Assembly (NCBI GenBank): GCA_019235885.1 | Contig: JAFAKB010000018.1 | Coordinates: 1 to 64,000, forward strand | Direction: 5' to 3' | DNA length: 64,000 bases | DNA from: Candidatus Eremiobacterota bacterium | Lineage (GTDB): Bacteria; Vulcanimicrobiota; Vulcanimicrobiia; Vulcanimicrobiales; Vulcanimicrobiaceae | Shown here: positions 49,713-57,238 of the stretch, piece after piece | Position numbering within the stretch: position 1 is the stretch's first letter | Layout: the number at the start of each line of letters is the position of its first letter | Program-made: the position numbers and the translations under genes | Notes under the pieces: generated by a model | Told to the model about the DNA's origin: nothing | Databases searched by the model: none | The model's input: only the letters and a program-made list of their open reading frames with translations

Positions 49713-50077
49713 CCTTGGCGCGCGAGGTCGAGATACCGTCGCACGTCGATAAGGTCGCCCATAAGGCCCGACGTCATCCGGTTCAACGGTGGTTCATCGC
49801 CGAAGTCGCGGTTCGGCCGCCGCACCCATTCATCGGCGATCGGACCACGGCCGAACAGAGCGGCGAGGTTTTCCCAGATGGCGATGAGATTCGCGACTCG
49901 CTCGCTCACGTCCGGCGATATCTCCCGGTCTGGAGAACCGGACATCCGACGCAGCGTGCGCTGATGGACACCCAGCAGTCGCGACGTCTCCGCAGCGGTG
50001 AGCCGCCAGTGCTCGGCGATCCGCAGTACTGCGCCGAGGGCGACCGTCGCGGTAGAATGCGGTGCAGTTGTGGACAT
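49706..50077 (-). CDS. Xre/MbcA/ParS-type antitoxin
   Basis: A 123-residue antitoxin. Residues about 12-55 form an HTH (HWRLTAAETSRLLGVHQRTL) and the C-terminal domain (EPPLNRMTSGLMGDLIDVRR) is the DUF2384 toxin-binding part, ending at YLDLARQGW. I chose the ATG at 50077 over 50107 because the sigma70 promoter at 50086-50114 would start transcription at about 50079, making the mRNA leaderless and leaving 50107 upstream of it. It neutralises the RES toxin and probably represses the promoter; ATGTCC half sites flank the start. Confidence 0.9.
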   Translation of the reverse strand: MSTTAPHSTATVALGAVLRIAEHWRLTAAETSRLLGVHQRTLRRMSGSPDREISPDVSERVANLIAIWENLAALFGRGPIADEWVRRPNRDFGDEPPLNRMTSGLMGDLIDVRRYLDLARQGW

Positions 50078-50085
50078 CTGACCTA

Positions 50086-50114
50086 ATAATGCGACGATAA
50101 CGGACATTTGTCAA
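50086..50114 (-). promoter_or_regulatory. Promoter of the RES-Xre module
   Basis: On the minus strand a perfect TTGACA (50109-50114) is separated by 17 bp from CATTAT (50086-50091). Two GNCARATGTCC-like direct repeats (around 50102-50112 and 50073-50082) overlap the -35 and the start, likely antitoxin sites. Confidence 0.75.
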
Positions 50115-50200
50115 CCCGGCGTGGCTAGCAAGTAACCTGGCGCCTCCAAGGAAGAGGGGCCCTCGTCAAGGTTCATAGCGATACCACTCCCTATTGCGAG

Positions 50201-50223
50201 CGCGGTCCTCGAACGGGACCGCG
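50201..50223. other. 8-bp hairpin in the gap before the decayed gene
   Basis: CGCGGTCC-TCGAACG-GGACCGCG is a perfect inverted repeat between the toxin-antitoxin promoter and the decayed gene at 50263. No T run follows on either strand. It may be a weak terminator or a protein site. Nothing else is evident in 50115-50262. Confidence 0.4.
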
Positions 50224-50262
50224 AATGCTTCTATAAAGTCGCGAAAGTGCCAGGTGACGAAA

Positions 50263-50729
50263 ATGTCGAAGAATCGCCCCGTTTTCGATGCGACGCTAAA
50301 GCTCGTTTTGCGCTTTATTCCATTCTTCCCAGCACCGGACTATATGAATTAATTCGCTCGGTTCGTCGTAGAGAGAGGCGCACCTCGATGACCAGATCCG
50401 CGAAGCTTTCGAGTCGCTTGAGAAGTCGTCTCATTTAATCGAAGACCTTAGCGGCATCCTAAAGGAACGCGAGCAAAATTACTCGAACTGAGAGCGGAGT
50501 ACGAGCGCGTTTCCAAGCTCGCGACCCTTACCAGCGCGCAGGCAGAAGCCGTTGCGGCTTCTCTCGAAAAAACGACAAACAAAGCGGCTCCGCGCGAACG
50601 TCTCATCGCGTTCGTCATCAATATATAGCCGCCGGGCTCATCATTTTTGTATTAGGCGTATTTGCGGCTGACTGGGTGAAGGCCCTCTTTTCCGCGCGCC
50701 CATTCTTAGCTGTTGTGCCGGCCGAATAA
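50263..50729 (+). pseudogene. Decayed gene for a coiled-coil membrane protein
   Basis: No single frame is open, but pieces join into one protein: SKNRPVFDATLKLVLRFIPF from the ATG at 50263, then a stop, DDQIREAFESLEKSSHLIED in another frame, LRAEYERVSKLATLTSAQAE after a further shift, and AAGLIIFVLGVFAADWVKAL up to a TAA at 50727. The product would have been a cytoplasmic coiled coil with one C-terminal membrane helix. At least three frameshifts and two stops show clear decay. I do not know the family. G+C is lower than in the surrounding chromosome, so it was probably acquired. Confidence 0.7.
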
Positions 50730-51159
50730 AGCCCGCGAACGTTGGGACGCAGTTGCTCTGGACGGACGACGACTGACCTGTTGCACTCGGTGCACGGAGT
50801 TCGTGTCGTAACCCTTCTTGTCAACCGAACGTCACCAGAGCGCGAACGGGCTCGGGATCAAGGCTCAGCACGCGACGCGCGGAGTCTGCTCGCGTGGTGC
50901 TTCCGTAATGGCGAAGGAGTACGTCGAGGTCAATCGAGCCGCGGCTGCTGCTGCACATCCTCTCGGCGGTCGCAGAAGCACTACACGCCGTTGACCGCGA
51001 TGAAGGTCGCGCGCATTCTCCAGGGCGCCGCCTCAGCGTACCCGTAGACCCTCAGTGGACGGGTCGCAATGGGACCTTTTTCGTTCTCCGTCGTGCCACC
51101 CTAGCACAATTGTGCTCTACACCATTGAAAATCCGAGACGGTACGCGGTTTTCCGAATA
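50730..51159. other. Gene-free stretch before tRNA-Ala(TGC)
   Basis: About 430 bp with no convincing gene. Short open frames on both strands have no ribosome-binding site and no family features. A 14-bp perfect palindrome AGCACAATTGTGCT is at 51103-51116, downstream of the minus-strand tRNA, and might help end its transcript. With the decayed gene to the left, this looks like degraded accessory DNA. Confidence 0.6.
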
Positions 51160-51232
51160 TGGAGACGAGGGGACTCGAACCCCTGACATCCTGCTTGCAA
51201 AGCAGGCGCTCTACCAGCTGAGCTACGTCCCC
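51160..51232 (-). tRNA. tRNA-Ala(TGC)
   Basis: A 73-nt tRNA on the minus strand: acceptor GGGGACG with CGTCTCC, D-arm GCTCAGCTGGTAGAGC, anticodon loop TTTGCAA giving TGC, T-arm CAGGGGTTCGAGTCCCCT. CCA is not encoded. It marks the right end of the accessory stretch that begins at the other tRNA-Ala. Confidence 0.96.
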
Positions 51233-51292
51233 GGACGGGGGAGTGCGTTCGCCGGGGAGGTGGGGGACGGCCTCCGGCTCGCATTAAGGCGG

Positions 51293-53377
51293 ATGCCCCC
51301 GGCCGCGACCGTGCCCCTGCCGTATCCCGAGACCCCGCGGGTGGACCAGATCGACGACTACTTCGGGACGCGGGTCGCCGACCCGTACCGCTGGCTCGAG
51401 GACGTCGACTCGGCGCAGACCCGGCGCTGGATCGACGAACAGAACGAGCTCACCGAGTCGTTCTTGGCCACCGTGCCGCAGCGCGAGGCGATTCGCGCGC
51501 GCCTGACCGAGGTGTGGAACTACGAGCGGCGCTCGGTGCCGGAGAAGGTCGGCGAGCTGTACGCGTACTTCCGCAACACCGGGCTGCAGAACCAAGCCGT
51601 GCTCTACGTCGCGCGCGATCTGGCCGAACCGGGACGCGTGCTGCTCGACCCCAACACGCTCTCCCCGGACGGCACGGTCGCACTGACCGGCGCTTCGTTC
51701 AGCGACGACGGCGCGCGGCTCGCGTACAGCGTCTCGTCTTCGGGTTCGGACTGGCAGGAGTGGCACGTGCGCGACGTCGCGACCGGCAAAGATCTTTCCG
51801 ACGTCGTGCGCTGGTCGAAGTTCTCCGGCGCCTCGTGGAAGCGCGACGGGAGCGGGTTCTACTACAGCCGCTACGACGAGCCGTCGACCGACAACAAGTT
51901 CAAGGAGACGAACTACTTCCACAAAGTCTACTTCCACCGGCTCGGAACGCCGCAGTCGACCGACCTGCTCGTCTACGAACGCCCCGACCACAAGGACTGG
52001 AACTTCGGCGCGATCACGACCGAGGACGCGCGCTACCTCGTCATCGACGTCAGCCACGGAACCGCGCCCGAGAACGCGATCTTCGTCAAAGACCTGGCCG
52101 GCGACGGCGCGGTGATCGAGCTGCTGCCGGACGAGGACGCGCGCTACGCGTACCTGGCGAACGACGCGACGGCGTTCTACTTCCTGACTACCAAAGACGC
52201 CCCGCGCGCGCGCGTGATCGCGATCGAGCTGCACGACCGCACCGTGCGCGAGATCGTCCCGCAGAGCACCGACCTGCTTGACGACGCCCGGTTCTTCGGC
52301 GACCGTATCGTCGCTGCGTACCTGCACGACGCGCTCGCGCGCGTGGTCGTCTACGCGCTCGACGGGAGCGTCGTGAGCGGCGTCGCGCTGCCCGGGCTCG
52401 GCAGCGTCGCCGGCTTCAGCGGCAAGCGCCGCGCGCAGGAGACGTTCTACAGCTACACCAGCTACACCGAGCCGACGTCGATCTATCGCTACGACATCGC
52501 GAGCGCGCGCTCCGAGCGCGTCTTCACGCCGCCGATTCGCATGGACGCGAGCGCGTTCGAGAGCGAGCAGGTGTTCTACACCTCGAAGGACGGCACGCGC
52601 GTTCCGATGATGGTGACGTACAAGAAAGGTGTCGCGCGCGACGGCAGCGCGCCGGCGATTTTGTACGGTTACGGCGGGTTCGACATCTCGCTCACGCCGG
52701 CGTTCTCGTCGGCGGTGCTGGTGTGGCTCGAGATGGGCGGGATCTACGCGGTCGCGAACCTGCGCGGCGGCGGCGAGTACGGCGAGTCGTGGCACCAGGA
52801 CGGCATCAAGGCGCGCAAGCAGAACGTCTTCGACGACTTCATCGCGGCGGCCGAGTACCTCATCGCCGAGAAGTGGACCTCGACGCCGAATTTGGCGATC
52901 CACGGCGGCTCGAACGGCGGGCTGCTGGTCGGGGCGTGCATGACGCAGCGGCCGGAGCTGTTCGGCGCGGCGCTGCCGACCGTCGGCGTGCTCGACATGC
53001 TGCGCTTTCAGCACTTCACCATCGGCTGGGCTTGGGCGTCGGACTACGGTTCGTCCGACGATCCCGACGAGGTGCGCGCGCTGCTCGCGTACTCGCCGTA
53101 TCACAACGTGCGGCCAGGCACGCGCTATCCGGCGACGCTGATCACCACCGGCGACCACGACGACCGCGTGTTTCCGGCGCACTCGTTCAAGTTCGCCGCG
53201 GCGCTGCAGCACGCGCAGGCCGGCGACGCGCCGATCCTGCTCAGCGTCGAGACGAAAGCCGGCCACGGCGCCGGAAAGCCGACCGCGAAGCAGCTCGACG
53301 AAGTGGTGGAGCGCTACGCGTTCCTCGTCAAAGTGATGAAGCTGACGGAGACGGCGCCGGCGAAGGCGGTTCTTTGA
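51293..53377 (+). CDS. Prolyl oligopeptidase (S9A)
   Basis: A 694-residue serine peptidase. The N-terminal opening [20 protein letters not shown] and DPYRWLED are standard. The beta-propeller spans about residues 75-420, and the alpha/beta hydrolase domain has the Ser in [16 protein letters not shown], Asp in [15 protein letters not shown] and His in [11 protein letters not shown]. Members cut after Pro in short peptides. No signal peptide is seen from the ATG at 51293. The 3' end overlaps the convergent secreted-protein gene by 50 bp. Confidence 0.95.
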   Translation: MPPAATVPLPYPETPRVDQIDDYFGTRVADPYRWLEDVDSAQTRRWIDEQNELTESFLATVPQREAIRARLTEVWNYERRSVPEKVGELYAYFRNTGLQNQAVLYVARDLAEPGRVLLDPNTLSPDGTVALTGASFSDDGARLAYSVSSSGSDWQEWHVRDVATGKDLSDVVRWSKFSGASWKRDGSGFYYSRYDEPSTDNKFKETNYFHKVYFHRLGTPQSTDLLVYERPDHKDWNFGAITTEDARYLVIDVSHGTAPENAIFVKDLAGDGAVIELLPDEDARYAYLANDATAFYFLTTKDAPRARVIAIELHDRTVREIVPQSTDLLDDARFFGDRIVAAYLHDALARVVVYALDGSVVSGVALPGLGSVAGFSGKRRAQETFYSYTSYTEPTSIYRYDIASARSERVFTPPIRMDASAFESEQVFYTSKDGTRVPMMVTYKKGVARDGSAPAILYGYGGFDISLTPAFSSAVLVWLEMGGIYAVANLRGGGEYGESWHQDGIKARKQNVFDDFIAAAEYLIAEKWTSTPNLAIHGGSNGGLLVGACMTQRPELFGAALPTVGVLDMLRFQHFTIGWAWASDYGSSDDPDEVRALLAYSPYHNVRPGTRYPATLITTGDHDDRVFPAHSFKFAAALQHAQAGDAPILLSVETKAGHGAGKPTAKQLDEVVERYAFLVKVMKLTETAPAKAVL

Positions 53378-53978
53378 TCTCGGGGATCGGGGGCGGCGGC
53401 GCAGGGGTGAGCCCGGGGCGCTGACGCTGGCGGCGCGAGAACAGCTTTTGCATCTCGTAGCTCGCCGCGGCGCGAATGTCGAGCGCGGCCGGACGGTAGA
53501 TCGACCGGCCGAGGTCCGTGTTGCGACCGTTCAGCGTGACGGAGCTGGGCTGCCATTCCGCGACCAGCTCGGCGAGCTTGTCGCTTTGGCGAAAAACGCG
53601 CAACGCCGCGGCGGTGTCGCCGAGCAAGCCGTAGCAGCGTCCTTCGACGATCAGGTACTGCGCCTGCCGTGCGACCAGATAGTTCGCGCCGGGCTCGTCG
53701 GCTTGCGCGGTGCCGTGCGCGGTGCCCAAGCGCCAGTCCAGCTCGCACAGGTGGTATGCGTTGACGACGCGGTCCGCCGCGGCCGCGATCTTGCGGAAAT
53801 CGTTCGTCTCCGCCGCGGCGTTGAAGTCGGCGATGCGCGCCGGCGCCCGCGAGCACACTTTGTCGACCGGCGCCGGCGTGTGCAGCGGCTCCGGCGTCGG
53901 CTCGCCCAGAGCCAACGCCGATCCGGCGCAGCAGAAGAGCAAGAAAAAAGCGGCAAAGGCAAACCCGCGTCTTTGCAT
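53328..53978 (-). CDS. Secreted TPR-like protein
   Basis: A 216-residue exported protein (signal MQRRGFAFAAFFLLFCCAGS). The mature part is helical with a region RIADFNAAAETNDFRKIAAA, followed by ARQAQYLIVEGRCYGLLGDT and a closing RPAALDIRAAASYEMQKLFS, then a Pro-rich tail. It aligns with the product of 53990-54598 (KLAAFNDAKASNDMAKIAVA, RAAQYLVVEGRALAAGGNTA, VEIRAAADMELKKLE), so the two are paralogs. They look like TPR-type scaffolds for an envelope function. Its 3' end overlaps the peptidase gene by 50 bp. Confidence 0.75.
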   Translation of the reverse strand: MQRRGFAFAAFFLLFCCAGSALALGEPTPEPLHTPAPVDKVCSRAPARIADFNAAAETNDFRKIAAAADRVVNAYHLCELDWRLGTAHGTAQADEPGANYLVARQAQYLIVEGRCYGLLGDTAAALRVFRQSDKLAELVAEWQPSSVTLNGRNTDLGRSIYRPAALDIRAAASYEMQKLFSRRQRQRPGLTPAPPPPIPEIKEPPSPAPSPSASSL

Positions 53979-53989
53979 CTCCGACTCCG

Positions 53990-54598
53990 TCAGTGTGCCG
54001 CCGGCGGCTCCAGCTTCTTGAGCTCCATATCGGCGGCGGCGCGGATCTCTACGGCCGCGTCTTTGTAGCGGGATCCGCCGCGATCGGTATTACGGTGCGC
54101 TTCGTTGCCGCCGCCGGCGCTTGCCGGTGGCGCCCCAGGCGCCGCCGCGCCGGAGTCCGGGCCGGGACCGCCGGTCGTCGCCGAGGCGTGCCACGCTTGC
54201 GATTCTGGCTGCCAGATGGCGACGTCGTCCGCGAGATGTCGCGCTTTCTTCAGCGCCGCGATCGCGTCGGCCGTGTTGCCGCCGGCCGCGAGCGCGCGAC
54301 CCTCCACGACGAGGTATTGCGCGGCGCGCGTCTTGTCGTAGTTCACGGTCGGCTCGACGGCGACGCCTTTGGTAACTTGCGCCTCGGAAGCGCACAGCTC
54401 GTAGGCGTCGGCGATAGCGCGCACCGCGACGGCAATCTTCGCCATGTCGTTGGATGCCTTGGCGTCGTTGAAGGCCGCAAGCTTGGGGACGGCGCGCGGG
54501 CACAGCGCATCGGCCGGTGAGCCTTGCGCAGCGGCGGGGCCACCTTGGGCGAGCGCGACCAGCGCGACCGCCACACACGACACAATTTGCAGGCGCAT
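53990..54598 (-). CDS. Secreted TPR-like protein, paralog of the preceding gene product
   Basis: A 202-residue exported protein with signal peptide (MRLQIVSCVAVALVALAQGG, cut near AAAQG). It shares the helical pattern of its 216-residue neighbour, but has a Gly/Pro/Ala-rich insertion (TTGGPGPDSGAAAPGAPPAS) before the C-terminal helix. The two genes are 11 bp apart, so a single transcript is likely. Function unknown. Confidence 0.75.
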   Translation of the reverse strand: MRLQIVSCVAVALVALAQGGPAAAQGSPADALCPRAVPKLAAFNDAKASNDMAKIAVAVRAIADAYELCASEAQVTKGVAVEPTVNYDKTRAAQYLVVEGRALAAGGNTADAIAALKKARHLADDVAIWQPESQAWHASATTGGPGPDSGAAAPGAPPASAGGGNEAHRNTDRGGSRYKDAAVEIRAAADMELKKLEPPAAH

Positions 54599-54662
54599 GG
54601 CACTAAAATTGCACTGCTCCCGCCGGACTCGCCTGCCGGGCGAGGCAGAATTTGCGCTTGCG

Positions 54663-54974
54663 TTACGGTCGCGGTGACGGTGAGGTGTCGAGCCGCTCGA
54701 ACGTCTCGGGCGTCGGCTGCGCGAGCGGCCGGCGGCGGCCGGGAAGCACGGAGCGCGGGTGCGGCGTCGCGCGGTGCTTCGGCGTGCGCTTGTGCGTGGG
54801 CCGCGGGCTCGGGGAGAGGTACTGCCGCGGGTCGACGATGATCAGCGGCTTCCACGGGCGCGATCCGGGCGTGGCGGCGGCCGGCGGTGCGGTTTGCGCG
54901 GCGGACGGCGGGGCGAGACCGAGGGCGAGCGCCAGCACGGCGAGCGGGGCGGCGAGCGGCTTCACGTTCCTCAT
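54663..54974 (-). CDS. Short secreted, proline/arginine-rich protein
   Basis: A 103-residue product from the ATG at 54974. MRNVKPLAAPLAVLALALGL is a clear signal peptide with cleavage near SAAQT. The mature part is low-complexity and rich in Pro, Arg, His and Thr (SPSPRPTHKRTPKHRATPHP), without recognisable domains. Basic charge suggests binding to polyanions in the envelope, a guess only. It lies 64 bp upstream of the TPR-like pair and may belong to the same transcript. Confidence 0.55.
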   Translation of the reverse strand: MRNVKPLAAPLAVLALALGLAPPSAAQTAPPAAATPGSRPWKPLIIVDPRQYLSPSPRPTHKRTPKHRATPHPRSVLPGRRRPLAQPTPETFERLDTSPSPRP

Positions 54975-54985
54975 CCTACCGCAGA

Positions 54986-55015
54986 AACGAAAAGCGCCTC
55001 GCAAAAAGCGAGGCG
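54986..55015 (-). terminator. Terminator of tRNA-Ile
   Basis: On the minus strand CGCCTCGC-TTTTT-GCGAGGCG (54995-55015) is followed by CTTTTCGTTT. It starts four bases after the CCA end of tRNA-Ile and is a standard intrinsic terminator. Confidence 0.85.
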
Positions 55016-55018
55016 ATC

Positions 55019-55095
55019 TGGTGGGCCATCATGGATTCGAACCATGGACCTCATGCTTATCAAGCATGCGCTCTAACCAACTGAGCTAATGGCCC
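55019..55095 (-). tRNA. tRNA-Ile(GAT)
   Basis: A 77-nt tRNA on the minus strand with encoded CCA. The acceptor GGGCCAT pairs with ATGGCCC, the D-arm is GCTCAGTTGGTTAGAGC, the anticodon loop TTGATAA gives GAT, and the T-arm is CATGGTTCGAATCCATG. It has its own promoter and terminator. Confidence 0.96.
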
Positions 55096-55111
55096 CGGGG
55101 CGTCGGCGCTT

Positions 55112-55140
55112 AGTCTAGGGCAGCGCCGGGCCCTTGTCAA
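55112..55140 (-). promoter_or_regulatory. Promoter of tRNA-Ile
   Basis: On the minus strand perfect TTGACA (55135-55140), 17-bp spacer, then TAGACT (55112-55117). The predicted start is about ten bases before the tRNA 5' end. Confidence 0.8.
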
Positions 55141-55169
55141 CGAGCGCCGAGCCGTCGGGCGCCGCGCGC

Positions 55170-55463
55170 TCAGATCAGCTTGATCCAGGCGTTCATCGCT
55201 TGGTCGTCGCTCTTGACCTGCTGCAGCGCCATGTTGCGGAGCGCGTTGAACTCGCGCTGCTCTTCGGCTTGCATCGCCGCGATCTGGTCGAACCGGCTTT
55301 GCTGCGCCAGCATGGCGAGATTGGCCGCCGCCTCCTCTGCCGTGACGGGCTGCGCCGCAGCCGGGTGCGCCGCGGCGTGTGCGGGCCGCTTCCCCGCGCC
55401 CGCCGCCGGCGCGCGGGCCGGCGGGCGGTGCGGGGTGGCGGGTTTGATCGGCAGCGCGTCCAT
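55170..55463 (-). CDS. Small helical protein, paralog of the next gene product
   Basis: A 97-residue product: a Pro/Ala-rich N-terminus (KPATPHRPPARAPAAGAGKR) and a helical C-terminus (EQREFNALRNMALQQVKSDD, ending MNAWIKLI). The C-terminal 25 residues align with the end of the upstream product (TNTLRDVAMQQRKADNNIVK). The ATG shares its A with the last base of the upstream stop (TGATG). The pattern of a helix ending in a hydrophobic tip resembles short export-apparatus or virion filament subunits, but no known family fits clearly. It is the third gene after the lytic transglycosylase. Confidence 0.65.
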   Translation of the reverse strand: MDALPIKPATPHRPPARAPAAGAGKRPAHAAAHPAAAQPVTAEEAAANLAMLAQQSRFDQIAAMQAEEQREFNALRNMALQQVKSDDQAMNAWIKLI

Positions 55464-55831
55464 CAGCCGATCGACCGGATGAACTCTTTGACGATGTTGT
55501 TGTCGGCTTTGCGCTGCTGCATGGCGACGTCGCGCAAGGTGTTCGTCTCGCGCAGCAGCTCGGAGCGCTCGGACGACATCTCGTCGAACTGCTGCGACTG
55601 CGCCTGGAGCTGGAGCTGAAAGACCATTTGCTGCGCGTTGAGCGCCTCGGTCGCGGCCAGGTAGCCGCCGTTGAGCATGTTCTGCGCGCCGTTGCTGAAG
55701 CCGCCGACGGTCGACGCTCCGGATCCGCCGAAGCCGCCAGCCAGCGCGCCGGCTCCGATCGACAGCGGGTTCGCGCCCATCGCGGCGCCCTGCGCGGCGC
55801 CGGCGACCGCGCTCAAGAGGTTGAAGCCCAT
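55463..55831 (-). CDS. Gly-rich/helical small protein
   Basis: A 122-residue product. The first 55 residues are Gly/Ala-rich and membrane-active looking (GAAQGAAMGANPLSIGAGAL, GGFGGSGAS), the rest is a long coiled helix (QMVFQLQLQAQSQQFDEMSS, then SELLRETNTLRD) ending FIRSIG. Similar layouts occur in phage internal virion proteins and in translocator-type secretion proteins that enter membranes. It lies 15 bp after the lytic transglycosylase gene and abuts its paralog. The function is not known. Confidence 0.65.
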   Translation of the reverse strand: MGFNLLSAVAGAAQGAAMGANPLSIGAGALAGGFGGSGASTVGGFSNGAQNMLNGGYLAATEALNAQQMVFQLQLQAQSQQFDEMSSERSELLRETNTLRDVAMQQRKADNNIVKEFIRSIG

Positions 55832-55846
55832 CTCGTTCGTCCTTTG

Positions 55847-56506
55847 TCAGTCGAGCGCGTCGGCGTAGTCGCCGGTCGCGGGAGCGAGGTCGCGTTGCGT
55901 GGCGTCGGGCTGCGCGAGCGGCCGGTACGCCGGGAGGTTCAGCGGCATCGCGCCGACCGGACAGTACTGCGCGCCGGCGGCGCCCTGGCCGAGGTCGCCG
56001 GCCAGCCCGCGCAACGCGTCGATCTCCGCGGTCGAGTCGCGCGGATCGGACGCGCCGGCGAGGGCGCCCGGCGAACCGCCCGCGCCGCCGAAGCCGCCGA
56101 GTTGTGCGTAGTGACGGAACACCGAGTCGGCGTAGCCGACCGGCTGGCCGTCGCCCCAGTCGGTGCGCGTTCCGGTCGCGTTCGGCGAGCCGGCGTTGTA
56201 GGCAGAGAGCGCCGAGCGCACGTCGCCGTACCGGGTCAGGTTCGACTCGAGCAGGCCGGCAGCGTAGTCGGCGTTCTGGGCCGGGTCCATCGCGGCGGGG
56301 GTGCGGGCGAAGGCGTGCCAGCGGTCGTCGATCTGGAAGAGGCCGTAGCCGTGGCCGCCGTCGCCGACGACGTTGCGGCCGGAGTTGCTGCCGGGACCGC
56401 CGGTCTCCTGGGCGGCGACGGCGGCCAGCAAGCGGGGGTCGAGGTGGTGGCGGGTCGCCGCGGCCGCGATCTCGGGGCCGTAGGCGACGTTGGAAGTGAT
56501 AGTCAT
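55847..56506 (-). CDS. Lytic transglycosylase (SLT domain)
   Basis: A 219-residue product. The SLT lysozyme-like domain is at residues about 8-125: DPRLLAAVAAQETGGPGSNS with the catalytic Glu in QETGG, GDGGHGYGLFQIDDRWHAF and YGDVRSALSAYNAG. The C-terminal 90 residues are Gly/Ala/Pro-rich and unordered. No signal peptide is visible, unlike chromosomal Slt enzymes, which fits an enzyme carried by a secretion apparatus or phage-like particle. It is first in a three-gene unit with two small helical proteins. Confidence 0.85.
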   Translation of the reverse strand: MTITSNVAYGPEIAAAATRHHLDPRLLAAVAAQETGGPGSNSGRNVVGDGGHGYGLFQIDDRWHAFARTPAAMDPAQNADYAAGLLESNLTRYGDVRSALSAYNAGSPNATGTRTDWGDGQPVGYADSVFRHYAQLGGFGGAGGSPGALAGASDPRDSTAEIDALRGLAGDLGQGAAGAQYCPVGAMPLNLPAYRPLAQPDATQRDLAPATGDYADALD

Positions 56507-56536
56507 GGTGCCGGTCGATCACGCCGACCGAGCGCG

Positions 56537-56565
56537 TTGACAAGCCCCCCGGGGTCGTCTACCAT
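56537..56565 (+). promoter_or_regulatory. Promoter of the yceD-rpmF-fab operon
   Basis: TTGACA (56537-56542), 17-bp spacer, TACCAT (56560-56565), about 45 bp before the yceD ATG. It faces away from the lytic transglycosylase gene and likely drives yceD through at least acpP or ffh. Confidence 0.75.
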
Positions 56566-56610
56566 AGGTCAGTTGCATGGGGTCTCCTCGCGGGGACCTC
56601 GTTCTATGGT

Positions 56611-57078
56611 ATGGGCTCTTCACTGGTCATCGACGTCGGCTCGGTCCTGTCCGCGGGGCGGCCGATCTCTCTCGACGAACGGGTCGAGGTTCCGCCGTTC
56701 TCCTCCGTCACGTTCCCGCAGCCGGCGCACGTCCGGCTCGATCTACGGCGCGTCGGGCGGGGACTGGAGGTCGACGGAACCATCGAGGCGGCCGCCGCGG
56801 GGCCGTGCGACCGGTGCCTTGAGGACGCCGTCGTCCCGCTGACGGTCGATGTCGACGAACGGTTCGACCCGCCAAGCGGAACGAGCGATCCTTTCGGCGA
56901 GAACAACGTCCTGAGCGGCACGTCGCTGGACGTGGGCGACCTGGTCAGGCAACTGGTGACCAGCGCGCTTCCGATGACCCTGACGTGCCCGGGCGGCTGC
57001 GCCCGCCCTCCCGAGTTGTTGATGGAAAGCGATCATGGCGAATCTCAAGTGGAAGACCCCTCGATCCAAGACGCGTAG
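56611..57078 (+). CDS. yceD: YceD/DUF177 family protein
   Basis: A 155-residue DUF177 protein. The family Cys motif is GPCDRCLEDAVVPLTVDVDE near residue 65, with a second pair, LTCPGGC, near residue 125. It precedes rpmF and the fab genes as in most bacteria. Members bind or help 23S rRNA maturation in plants and are needed for ribosome homeostasis in bacteria; the exact role here is not known. The last 44 bp overlap rpmF in another frame, unusually long for this pair. Confidence 0.85.
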   Translation: MGSSLVIDVGSVLSAGRPISLDERVEVPPFSSVTFPQPAHVRLDLRRVGRGLEVDGTIEAAAAGPCDRCLEDAVVPLTVDVDERFDPPSGTSDPFGENNVLSGTSLDVGDLVRQLVTSALPMTLTCPGGCARPPELLMESDHGESQVEDPSIQDA

Positions 57079-57238
57079 CCGGCGCGCTGCGAACTGGAAG
57101 CTCAACCCGGTGACGACGGTCGAGTGCCCGCAGTGCCACCAGCCGAAGCGGCCGCATTTCGTGTGCGATTTCTGCGGGACGTACGACGGCCGGCAAGTCG
57201 TGGCGAAAGACGAGCCTACGGGCCATCAGCACGGTTAG
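57035..57238 (+). CDS. rpmF: Ribosomal protein L32
   Basis: A 67-residue large-subunit protein: PRSKTRSRRAANWKL at the N-terminus, then the zinc-binding pairs CPQC and CDFC (a C+ form), and a C-terminus ending GHQHG. It starts inside yceD and ends immediately before fabH (no gap), so the three are tightly coupled. Length and motifs are normal. Confidence 0.96.
   Translation: MANLKWKTPRSKTRSRRAANWKLNPVTTVECPQCHQPKRPHFVCDFCGTYDGRQVVAKDEPTGHQHG

Noticed and set aside
50247-50438. 63-residue ORF (MPGDENVEESPRF...)
   Set aside because: It mixes frames of the decayed coiled-coil gene; no single product is supported.
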